Origin: Bryobacterales bacterium
GTDB lineage: Bacteria > Acidobacteriota > Terriglobia > Bryobacterales > Bryobacteraceae
NCBI GenBank assembly: GCA_025462985.1
Contig: JAOAPP010000557.1
Span: 1 to 16,814, forward strand
Reading direction: 5' to 3'
DNA: 16,814 nucleotides
The stretch's first letter is position 1. Every line of letters starts with the position of its first letter. A model generated the notes under the pieces. That model saw nothing but the letters and a program-made list of their open reading frames with translations. It did no database searches and had not been told where the DNA came from. This document shows, piece after piece, positions 8,376 through 16,070 of the stretch. Both the position numbers and the translations under genes were made by a program.

Positions 8376-11192
8376 ATGAACGCTTCTGACGTTGACCTTA
8401 AGAAGACGGTCAACCTTCCAAAAACCACTTTTTCCATGAAGGCGAACCTGCCTGCCGCAGAGCCGAAGACGCTCGCAGAGTGGGAGGAGAAGGGCCTTTA
8501 CCATCGCATTCGCGAGTCGCGGTCGGGACGTCCGCAATACATCCTCCATGACGGGCCGCCTTATGCGAACGGTAATATCCATCTGGGGACCGCGTTCAAC
8601 AAGATCCTGAAGGATTTCATCGTCAAATCGAAGACGATGGCAGGATTTGACGCCCCGTATGTGCCGGGATGGGACTGCCACGGACTTCCGATCGAGTTCA
8701 AAGTAGATCAGGAACTCGGCAAGCGCAAAGCAACGATGAGCATTGCGCAGATCCGGGCGGAGTGCCGCGCTTACGCAGCGAAGTTCGTTGACCTGCACCG
8801 CACGGAGTTCAAGCGTCTGGGAGTGTTCGGTCGCTGGGAAGACCCGTATCTCACCATGAGCGCGGAGTACGAGGCCGTGATCGCGCAGGCCTTCGTCGAC
8901 TTCCTGCATAACGGAAATGTCTACAAAGGCCTGAAGCCCGTGCACTGGTGCATCAAAGACCGCACGGCTCTGGCCGAAGCGGAGGTCGAGTACGAGAGCC
9001 ATATCAGCCCCTCGATCTACGTCCGGTTCAAGCTGGCATCGGATCCGGCATCAGTTCATCCGGCACTCGCGGGCAAAGATGTTTACGCGCTGATCTGGAC
9101 AACTACGCCGTGGACCATTCCGGCGAATCTGGCGATTGCCTTCAATCCGAAATACGAATACGTGGCCGTGGATACGCCTCAGGACGTTATGATCGTCGCC
9201 GAAGCGCTGTTGCCGAGATTATCGGAGTTGCTCGGCTGGGATCAAACGGTTCTGGCGCGCTTCTCCGGAACAAGGCTGGAGCGCGCCGTTTTCCGGCATC
9301 CGTTTCTGGACCGCGACTCTCTCGGCCTGCTTGGAGACCACGTAACGCTCGAGCAGGGAACCGGAGCAGTCCACACGGCGCCCGGGCACGGCCAGGACGA
9401 CTTTGTGATCGGCCAACGTTACGGGCTGCCGGTGTATTGCCCCGTGGACTCGGCAGGCCGTATGTTTCGCGCCGAAGGCGCGGACGGTGTTCTTCCGGAA
9501 GAACTGATCGGCAAGACGGTTTGGGAAGCCAACCCAATCGTCGTTCGATTGCTTGAGAAGCATGGAGCGCTGGCCCGGCAAGAGCCGGTGGACCATAGCT
9601 ATCCGCACTGCTGGCGCTGCCACAATCCTGTGATCTTCCGGGCAACCGAGCAGTGGTTCATTGGGATGGATCGCGAACAACTTCGCAGCCGGGCGCTGGA
9701 AGCGATCGCCAAGGTGGAGTGGCATCCGACGTGGGGCGAAGAACGCATTTCGAATATGGTCGCGTCGCGGCCCGACTGGTGCGTCTCGCGGCAGCGCGTT
9801 TGGGGCGTACCCATCACGGTTTTCTATTGCGAAGCCTGCAGCGAGCCGCTGACGGATAAGCGCATTCTTGACCGTGTGGTGCAGCAGTTCCGGGAGCATA
9901 CAGCCGACGTCTGGTATTCGCAGAGCGTGGAAGAGTTGATTGGTCCGGGTTCGACCTGTGCCAAGTGCGGCCACGGGAAATTCCGCAAAGAATCCGACAT
10001 TCTGGACGTATGGTTCGACTCAGGGTCGAGCAATCTCGCAGTGCTGCGGCCTGACAACGGCCTGCGCTGGCCGGCGGACATGTACCTGGAAGGCGGCGAT
10101 CAGTATCGGGGCTGGTTTCAAAGCTCATTGCTGATTGGAGTCGGGCTCAATGGCGGGTCGCCTTACCGAGAGTCAATTACGCATGGATGGACTCTCGATG
10201 CCGACGGGCGCGCAATGTCCAAATCCCTCGGCAACACGATCGAGCCGCAGCAGATTATCAAGCAGTATGGAGCAGACCTGCTCCGGTTGTGGGTGGCATC
10301 GGTCGACTTCACGGAGGACGTGAAGCTCTCGGACGTTATCCTGACGCGCTTGTCAGAGGCATACCGCAAACTGCGGAACACGTTCCGCTATGCGCTCGGA
10401 AACCTCAGCGACTTCGATCCGATTCGGAATTCGATTCCAGGCGACCAGTTGACGGGCGTCGATGCCTGGATTCTGGTCCGCGCGTCCGAACTTGTCCAAC
10501 GCTGTCTTTCCTGGTACAAGGAGTACGCGTTTCACAAGGTCTATCGTGCTGTCTACGATTTTGCTACGACAGACCTGAGCGCGATGTACTTCGATATCTC
10601 AAAGAACCGGCTCTACACCACCGGTCCGGACTCGCGCGAGCGGCGGAGCGGCCAGACAGCGCTCCACCGGATCAACGAAGCGCTCGTGACGTTGCTGGCT
10701 CCGGTGCTCGCTTACACGTGCGAAGAGGTTTGGCGTCACAGCAACCACGGTTCCGACCACCCGGACAGCGTTCATTTGGCCTACTTCCCCGAACCCGAAG
10801 CGTTGACGGCCGGGCTGATGGACTGGCAGCGAGCCCAAGCCGTGGAGTGGGAAAGGCTGGTTCCTGTTCGCGAGCAAGTACTGAAGAGCCTCGACGCGGC
10901 GCGCGAAGAGAAGGTGATCGGTTCCTCGCTCGAAGCGGCCGTGATCATAAGTGCCGATGCCACGCTCTATCCGATTCTGCAGGGACATTTGCAGGATTTG
11001 CCCGACTGGTTCATCGTTTCGCAGGTGGAAGTAAAGCATGCCGTGGAAGGTGAGCCTGAGACCCGAGTGGAACGTGCACGTGGTGACAAGTGCGAGCGTT
11101 GCTGGAAATACAAGACCGATGTTGGGAGTAGTTCGGACTTCCCGACCGTATGCGCGTCGTGTGCCGCGGTGCTCCCGGAATTTCTGAAGTAG
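8376..11192 (+). CDS. ileS: Isoleucyl-tRNA synthetase
   Basis: Class I aminoacyl-tRNA synthetase that charges tRNA(Ile) in the cytoplasm and edits misactivated valine. The 938 residues match the bacterial type with a C-terminal zinc finger. The N-terminus [17 protein letters not shown] aligns with the usual IleRS start. The HIGH-like motif is HLGT (69-72) in [12 protein letters not shown], and the KMSKS-like loop is AMSKS (613-617) in [11 protein letters not shown]; both deviate at one position. The CP1 editing domain shows [12 protein letters not shown] and [27 protein letters not shown] and DVWFDSGSS are typical IleRS blocks. Cysteine pairs occur at CEAC and CAKC in the middle of the protein, and at CERC and CASC at the C-terminus. 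An in-frame TAG just upstream makes ATG 8376 the first possible start; an internal Met22 is less likely because it would drop conserved residues. lspA follows after one base (TAG-G-ATG). Confidence 0.98.
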   Translation: MNASDVDLKKTVNLPKTTFSMKANLPAAEPKTLAEWEEKGLYHRIRESRSGRPQYILHDGPPYANGNIHLGTAFNKILKDFIVKSKTMAGFDAPYVPGWDCHGLPIEFKVDQELGKRKATMSIAQIRAECRAYAAKFVDLHRTEFKRLGVFGRWEDPYLTMSAEYEAVIAQAFVDFLHNGNVYKGLKPVHWCIKDRTALAEAEVEYESHISPSIYVRFKLASDPASVHPALAGKDVYALIWTTTPWTIPANLAIAFNPKYEYVAVDTPQDVMIVAEALLPRLSELLGWDQTVLARFSGTRLERAVFRHPFLDRDSLGLLGDHVTLEQGTGAVHTAPGHGQDDFVIGQRYGLPVYCPVDSAGRMFRAEGADGVLPEELIGKTVWEANPIVVRLLEKHGALARQEPVDHSYPHCWRCHNPVIFRATEQWFIGMDREQLRSRALEAIAKVEWHPTWGEERISNMVASRPDWCVSRQRVWGVPITVFYCEACSEPLTDKRILDRVVQQFREHTADVWYSQSVEELIGPGSTCAKCGHGKFRKESDILDVWFDSGSSNLAVLRPDNGLRWPADMYLEGGDQYRGWFQSSLLIGVGLNGGSPYRESITHGWTLDADGRAMSKSLGNTIEPQQIIKQYGADLLRLWVASVDFTEDVKLSDVILTRLSEAYRKLRNTFRYALGNLSDFDPIRNSIPGDQLTGVDAWILVRASELVQRCLSWYKEYAFHKVYRAVYDFATTDLSAMYFDISKNRLYTTGPDSRERRSGQTALHRINEALVTLLAPVLAYTCEEVWRHSNHGSDHPDSVHLAYFPEPEALTAGLMDWQRAQAVEWERLVPVREQVLKSLDAAREEKVIGSSLEAAVIISADATLYPILQGHLQDLPDWFIVSQVEVKHAVEGEPETRVERARGDKCERCWKYKTDVGSSSDFPTVCASCAAVLPEFLK

Positions 11193-11193
11193 G

Positions 11194-11730
11194 ATGCAGC
11201 AGCAGCAAGAGTTCAGTCCCGGCAGGATTCTTCCGCTTCTAGCGTCTTTTCTGGTGATTGCAGGCGATCGTTTCTCGAAGCTGGCCGTCCAACATTCGAT
11301 GACCCTGTTCGATTCCTTTGCGGTCATCCCGGGATGGCTGCGAATGGTGCATTACCAGAATCCTGGCGCGGCGTTCGGAATGCTCGCCGATGGGAGTCCC
11401 GTTCTGCGGAAAACCGTGCTGATCGGTGTGTCGCTACTGGTCCTGCTATTCGTTGCTTCAGCATTGCTCGGACGCTCGGGAACGTTCAGTACCGGGGTTC
11501 CAAGGCTTGGGTTATCACTAATCCTGGGCGGCGCGCTGGGCAACCTCTACGATCGAATCGCGAGCGGGACGGTGACGGATTTCATTGAGGTTTATCATGG
11601 CGGGTGGTCATTTCCCGCTTTCAATGTCGCCGATAGCGCCATCACTGTGGGCGCGGCACTGCTGCTTTTCGAATTGCTGCGGCCGCAACGTAAACAACTG
11701 GACAGACAGCCCGACTTAGCTTCCAAATAG
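11194..11730 (+). CDS. lspA: Lipoprotein signal peptidase (signal peptidase II)
   Basis: Aspartyl peptidase of the inner membrane that cuts the signal peptide from diacylglyceryl-modified prolipoproteins just before the lipidated cysteine. The 178-residue protein has four hydrophobic segments, near 11-24, 55-66, 74-92 and 146-161. Family blocks are visible: DRFSKLAV near the N-terminus (usually DQxTKxxV), YQNPGAAFGML (54-64), GGALGNLYDRI (112-122), TVTDFIEV with catalytic Asp129, and FNVADSAITVG with catalytic Asp147. Both catalytic aspartates are intact. The ATG is one base after the ileS stop, so translation is probably coupled; ileS-lspA adjacency is a widespread bacterial arrangement. lgt, the preceding enzyme of the same pathway, starts 9 nt downstream. 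Confidence 0.96.
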   Translation: MQQQQEFSPGRILPLLASFLVIAGDRFSKLAVQHSMTLFDSFAVIPGWLRMVHYQNPGAAFGMLADGSPVLRKTVLIGVSLLVLLFVASALLGRSGTFSTGVPRLGLSLILGGALGNLYDRIASGTVTDFIEVYHGGWSFPAFNVADSAITVGAALLLFELLRPQRKQLDRQPDLASK

Positions 11731-11739
11731 CTCTCCCCC

Positions 11740-12537
11740 ATGTATCCCAAACTGATCAGCATCGGATCGTTCTACATTCCCACCTACGGCGTGCTGGTCG
11801 CGCTCGCGTTCCTGGCGGGACTCTCCATGACGCTGCGCCTGTCAAAGCGACTTGGGCTGCCATCCGAAAAGGTAACGAACCTGGTGGTGTACTGCGCGAT
11901 TGCAGGCATCGCCGGCGCGAAGCTGTTCATGTTTCTCTTCGACCTGGGCGACTACATTCGCGACCCCGGACAGATTTTCACCTTGCAGACCTTGCAGGCA
12001 GCGGGCGTATTCCATGGAGGGTTTATCGCCGCGCTAATTATCGCGGTGCTTTACATGCGGAAACAGCAACTGCCAGTGTGGCAAACGATGGATGCTTTTG
12101 CACCCGGAGTCGCCATCGGACAGGCAATAGGACGGTTGGGATGCTTCGCCGCCGGATGCTGCTGGGGACGAGAGTGCGATTTGCCCTGGGGCGTGCGGTT
12201 CCGTTCGGACTTCGCCGCGCCTGTGCCTCTCGACAAGACACTGCATCCGGTTCAGCTCTACGAATCGGCGGCGGACCTGGTCATCTTCGGTCTCCTCTAC
12301 TGGTATTTCGGTCGTGCGCCAAGGCGGGGCAACGTGATCGGCCTCTACTTGGTTCTATATTCCACGGCGCGTTTTGTGATCGAGTTCTTTCGCGTCCACG
12401 AGCAGTCACTCTGGGGCCCGTTCTCGCTTACACAGTGGATAGCGCTGGCCCTATTGGTCCTGGGGACAGCTTTCCTTTTCGGTCCGCGTGAGCGAACCGC
12501 CGTCAGGACGCCCGATCCGGAACATCTGCACGCTTAA
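11740..12537 (+). CDS. lgt: Prolipoprotein diacylglyceryl transferase
   Basis: Transfers diacylglyceryl from phosphatidylglycerol to the lipobox cysteine of prolipoproteins, the first step of lipoprotein maturation, in the inner membrane. The 265-residue protein has about seven hydrophobic segments. Key features are YGVLVALAF near the N-terminus, GVFHGGF with conserved His92, and the signature region GQAIGRLGCFAAGCCWGRE (127-145) with Arg132 and a following conserved Glu145. HPVQLYESAADL and the late motif ARFVIEFFRV are also typical. In the signature the Asn residues of the E. coli form (GRIGNFINGELWG) are replaced, giving a Cys-rich GCFAAGCC version. I recall this from other non-enterobacterial Lgt proteins and take it as functional. 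It starts 9 nt after lspA without a clear Shine-Dalgarno and is the last gene of the operon. Confidence 0.95.
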   Translation: MYPKLISIGSFYIPTYGVLVALAFLAGLSMTLRLSKRLGLPSEKVTNLVVYCAIAGIAGAKLFMFLFDLGDYIRDPGQIFTLQTLQAAGVFHGGFIAALIIAVLYMRKQQLPVWQTMDAFAPGVAIGQAIGRLGCFAAGCCWGRECDLPWGVRFRSDFAAPVPLDKTLHPVQLYESAADLVIFGLLYWYFGRAPRRGNVIGLYLVLYSTARFVIEFFRVHEQSLWGPFSLTQWIALALLVLGTAFLFGPRERTAVRTPDPEHLHA

Positions 12538-12614
12538 ATTTTTCCCACTCGATCTCATCGAGCTAGAATCTAACCAAAATAGTTTAGGCGCAAATACGGC
12601 TGGACCTTTCCGGG

Positions 12615-12644
12615 TTGTCTGCTTTGCAAGCGCCTGAATAGATT
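12615..12644 (+). promoter_or_regulatory. Possible sigma70-type promoter upstream of the 1128-aa gene
   Basis: In the 145-nt gap after lgt, TTGTCT (12615-12620) and TAGATT (12639-12644) lie 18 nt apart, close to a housekeeping -35/-10 pair. The -10 box is about 38 nt before the GTG start. The rest of the gap is AT-rich near its left end and holds a small 6-bp inverted repeat, CTCGAT-ctc-ATCGAG (12548-12562), with no T run. That repeat is therefore a poor terminator candidate for lgt. This is a match by eye only. Confidence 0.25.
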
Positions 12645-12682
12645 GATTAGTGCTAGAGTGAGAGACCAATCTGGGGGGAAAT

Positions 12683-15600
12683 GTGACTGCGTTTTCCAAC
12701 GTCGGGCGAACAGGCAAGCTACGTCTTTCTCTGTCCTTCGCTTTTTTAATAGGAGCCGTGGCGATAGCGGCAGACCCGGTGACGGTCGCCGCCGGCGCCA
12801 CTCGCAGCGAGCAGATCACGAGACACGAGGCGCAGGGTGATCTGGCAGGCGCGCGCACTCTGCTCGAACAGGAAGCAAACGATCCGGGAAATACCTCGGC
12901 CGCTGCGGATCTGGCCCAATTCCTTGACCGCCACGGCGATGTCGCCCGGCGTAACGCGTACCTAAAGTGGGCCTCCGCAGAGGCGGACCCGCAAAAGCGA
13001 AAGCTGGCGCTCCGGCAAGCGGTTCTGATCGATCTTATCGATAACAAGAAAACGGATCTTGCAGCGGACCTGCAGGGGTATAAGGCCGCTGGCGGGTCCG
13101 ATCTGGCTGTTCCGGGACGGAGTGCGACAGTATCAGCTTATTCGACGGTGACCCTCCCGGGACCGCTTAGCTCATTCGCGAGAATGGCGGCGTTAGCGCC
13201 GGATCTGGGCCCTGAAGATCTGCTTCCGGCACTGGCGCGAAACATCGTGACCAACGGCTATGAAGCGACCGGGAACGAATCGCTGCAGCCCACCGAGTAC
13301 TTGCGGCTCCTGATGCGATACGTCGGACAAGCGCGCGAACTACAGTCGCTCGCTGGCGCGCAGCGGAAAATTGTCATCCCAACATGCGACAGCACCGAAA
13401 CGGCCGACCTGTTGAAAGTGATCGGCTATCGCATGCGCGGCTCCTGCGGTGCCGACATTGTTCTCGAAACCGTCAATCCGACACGGGCCTTCATCACGGT
13501 TGATTCTGGGTTTCCGCTCACCCAACTCGAGCAGGACCTGCGAGCAAACCGTCGCTTTGAGCTGCCATATGCCCCCACAGTCGTTCCGGTGCTGTATGAC
13601 CAGAAGTACTGGTTATCGGCCACGGGGCGCGCAGACAAATCCGACTTTCTGGATGCCTTCACAGCGGATGCGCAGCTTTGCCGCCTGTATTTGGGACTCT
13701 CGCATGTAGAATCGCCGGTGGCAGAAGCACTGCGCAAGCAGGCAAACCCGCTGCGCCTCAGATTGTCCGCAAGCGTTCTCGATTTCTACGGCGGCATGTT
13801 TGCGATTCGGAATGGCGCAGTCGTAACGCCTGGCCCGGCAAAGGTATGGTCCTCAATAGTGGGCGCTCCAGCCACCAACCCGGGGGCATTCTTCGAGAAG
13901 TTACTGACGACTGATGACGGCTGGCTCGCAAGCTACTTCGATGCGGTGTCCCGCGTTGACAATCCCCGGGTGGTAGCTTACCTGACCCATCCGGACCACC
14001 TGAAGCGGTTTTATGACGCACTTCGCGGGAAAGTGACCACGCCAGGTCCCGCTCGCCCGGTGTTCCGTTCCAGTACGGAGATCATGCTGCTGACCACCTC
14101 GCTGCGCTTGGACGGAAACGGGCAGGCTCATATCCCTGGGAGCCTGGATGTGTGGCGCACGTTGTTCATCAAGCACCCGCACGGAAAATACGATGGCAAG
14201 CTAACGCGTTCGGCGGCCGCCTGGCGCAACGGAGACGACCTGATCGAGGCCTTGTTCGGGTTGAGCCGCAAAACGGCGGATAACGATCCGCTTAAGATTT
14301 TTCTCGCGGTAAACGATGTGGAGCGAGAACGCGCGCAACCCCTCTCCGCCGAGTTGACGGCGCGATTGATCAATGACTACCACAGCTACGGCGGTCAGTA
14401 CCGCATCTTCGCCGAGACCCCGGCTCTGAGCGAAACATCTATCACCAACTATCTTTCTCTGTGCTCCGAGGTCTCGTCGAATCGGGATACGAGCCTTCGG
14501 GCAAACGCCGCAGGAATGTTGCAGGCAACCGTGGAACTCTGGAGCATTCTGCAGCGTCAGGGCGCCATCGCAGCGGAAAACGCGGATGGCTCATTCTCAA
14601 AGAGCACACAAGCATTTGCTCATGTAAAGGGCGAAACGGAATTGTTCAGCGCTGGACGCACAGCCGTGACAACACTCCTGAGCGCGGCTCACACAGAGAA
14701 AGATTCCTCATACCAGGCGCAAATGGTGGAGTTGCTGGTCGGCAAAATGAAACCGGCCGAAAATGAAGCACCATCGACAGCGGAGACTTTCTTGCGCATG
14801 TTCGATGCGCAGAGATTGATTTCGCTGGATGCCCTGTTCGCTGCGGCGGACCGCGCCGGGAAGGGGTCCCTCGATAAGAAGATGGCAAAAGCCATCAACG
14901 ACCAGTTAAATCGGATGCAGGAAACCGAGACTCTGCACGCCTCGGCCTCACGAGAGGAGAGGAGTTCCTTGGCCCAGGGCTACTGGAGCGACAGGCACAT
15001 CGAGCAGGAGCGGAAATTCGACCTGGAATCGCTGCTGAAAGGCGGCGAGAAAAAGGATGTCAGGAACGCGCTGACGGCCTTTCTCCGGGACACCATGGTA
15101 GGCCTGGTTTATTGTTACTATGCGCCTCCGGGTGCCCAGGTGCTGCTCACGAATCCCATGTTTGTGCGAAGCCATGACTTCATTGGACCCGAGAGTTCTC
15201 CGGCACTATGGCGAACCACCGAAGTTTCTGGAAGCGGCTGGCCTGCCAACAGCGGAGGACGCCTGAGCGGCTCGCTGGTAACCCTGCCCTACGCGTTGGC
15301 GCAAGCTGAACAGAATTTCCTGAGTCCCAGGAAAGAGCAGGCCCTTATCTGGGCTGACCTGGTTCCCCAAGTCATCATGAACGTGACAGTGACCCGTTGG
15401 CGCAACGTGTCCAGTGACCAGATTCGATGGGTGGCGCTGCACATCCAGCGTGGCCAGAACCTGCTGGCGTCGGCGGCATTGGACAGTGCTCTGGAGCCGC
15501 GCGTGATGGATTCGCTCGGACGCTTCATGACGCCCGTCGAAGTAGAGCGGTTGCGGAATCTACTACGGGCCGGTGAGTACGCGGAAGCCACCGCCAAGGC

Positions 15601-16069
15601 GCCCCCTTCCTATCTCTACGCCCTGGCTGACGATCCGAAGCTGAAGAACGAGGCGCCGGATATCGCGTCGCTGCAGATTGCCGCCATGGAAGAGCGAGTG
15701 GATCCCAAGCTGAAACCGGCTGCGATTGCGGCTACTTTTGGAACAGCCAAGCCGACTTTGACGCATTCATTCGCCCCCCGGCTGCTATACCTTCGCACCT
15801 TCCCAGCCCTTATGGGGTTCTCCAGCCGCATCCTGGCTGAGACCTGGGAATCGAACAATCTTTACTACGCGGCATTGGCGGACCAAGTCGGTATTCCAGT
15901 CGAACAGCTGGAAAGCTCCGTTCGCGAGTGGAATCGCTCGGCCATAGAAAACATCTTCGCAACGCACCTGGAAGATTGGCCCGCCATCATTCGGTCGTTG
16001 AAAACAACGTCGGACGGCGTTTTGCATCGTAACTCGCAGCGCGCCGCCGTCGATATCTCGAGAAACTAG
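12683..16069 (+). CDS. Large exported protein of unknown function, TPR-like N-terminus
   Basis: I do not recognise a named family. The 1128-residue protein starts at GTG 12683, chosen because GGGGGG (12673-12678) sits 4 nt upstream. The overlapping ATG at 12681 runs straight into TGA. It begins with a signal peptide: basic n-region with GRTGKLR, core LSLSFAFLIGAVAIAA, likely cleavage before DPVT. Residues about 38-135 look like helical TPR-type hairpins (EAQGDLAGARTLLEQEA, then AAADLAQFLDRHGDVARRNAYL). The middle is mixed alpha/beta with few cysteines; the C-terminal third is largely helical and polar. No transmembrane anchor, lipobox, sorting signal or catalytic motif stands out. A periplasmic or outer-membrane-associated scaffold role is a guess. 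The VWFA-type gene follows one base after its stop, so the two are almost surely co-translated and probably work together. Length, export signal and pairing suggest a conserved lineage-specific gene rather than a chance frame. Confidence 0.85.
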   Translation: MTAFSNVGRTGKLRLSLSFAFLIGAVAIAADPVTVAAGATRSEQITRHEAQGDLAGARTLLEQEANDPGNTSAAADLAQFLDRHGDVARRNAYLKWASAEADPQKRKLALRQAVLIDLIDNKKTDLAADLQGYKAAGGSDLAVPGRSATVSAYSTVTLPGPLSSFARMAALAPDLGPEDLLPALARNIVTNGYEATGNESLQPTEYLRLLMRYVGQARELQSLAGAQRKIVIPTCDSTETADLLKVIGYRMRGSCGADIVLETVNPTRAFITVDSGFPLTQLEQDLRANRRFELPYAPTVVPVLYDQKYWLSATGRADKSDFLDAFTADAQLCRLYLGLSHVESPVAEALRKQANPLRLRLSASVLDFYGGMFAIRNGAVVTPGPAKVWSSIVGAPATNPGAFFEKLLTTDDGWLASYFDAVSRVDNPRVVAYLTHPDHLKRFYDALRGKVTTPGPARPVFRSSTEIMLLTTSLRLDGNGQAHIPGSLDVWRTLFIKHPHGKYDGKLTRSAAAWRNGDDLIEALFGLSRKTADNDPLKIFLAVNDVERERAQPLSAELTARLINDYHSYGGQYRIFAETPALSETSITNYLSLCSEVSSNRDTSLRANAAGMLQATVELWSILQRQGAIAAENADGSFSKSTQAFAHVKGETELFSAGRTAVTTLLSAAHTEKDSSYQAQMVELLVGKMKPAENEAPSTAETFLRMFDAQRLISLDALFAAADRAGKGSLDKKMAKAINDQLNRMQETETLHASASREERSSLAQGYWSDRHIEQERKFDLESLLKGGEKKDVRNALTAFLRDTMVGLVYCYYAPPGAQVLLTNPMFVRSHDFIGPESSPALWRTTEVSGSGWPANSGGRLSGSLVTLPYALAQAEQNFLSPRKEQALIWADLVPQVIMNVTVTRWRNVSSDQIRWVALHIQRGQNLLASAALDSALEPRVMDSLGRFMTPVEVERLRNLLRAGEYAEATAKAPPSYLYALADDPKLKNEAPDIASLQIAAMEERVDPKLKPAAIAATFGTAKPTLTHSFAPRLLYLRTFPALMGFSSRILAETWESNNLYYAALADQVGIPVEQLESSVREWNRSAIENIFATHLEDWPAIIRSLKTTSDGVLHRNSQRAAVDISRN

Positions 16070-16070
16070 G

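Noticed and set aside
10187..11053. A 288-codon plus-strand frame inside ileS
   Set aside because: It is an out-of-frame reading of ileS, Arg/Ser-rich with no motif. The IleRS frame is intact throughout.
12548..12562. Inverted repeat CTCGAT-ctc-ATCGAG after lgt as a terminator
   Set aside because: The stem is only 6 bp with a 3-nt loop and has no T run after it, so intrinsic termination is not supported.
12681..12686. ATG at 12681 as start of the large exported gene
   Set aside because: The ATG is followed directly by TGA. The GTG two bases later opens the 1128-codon frame and is well placed after GGGGGG.
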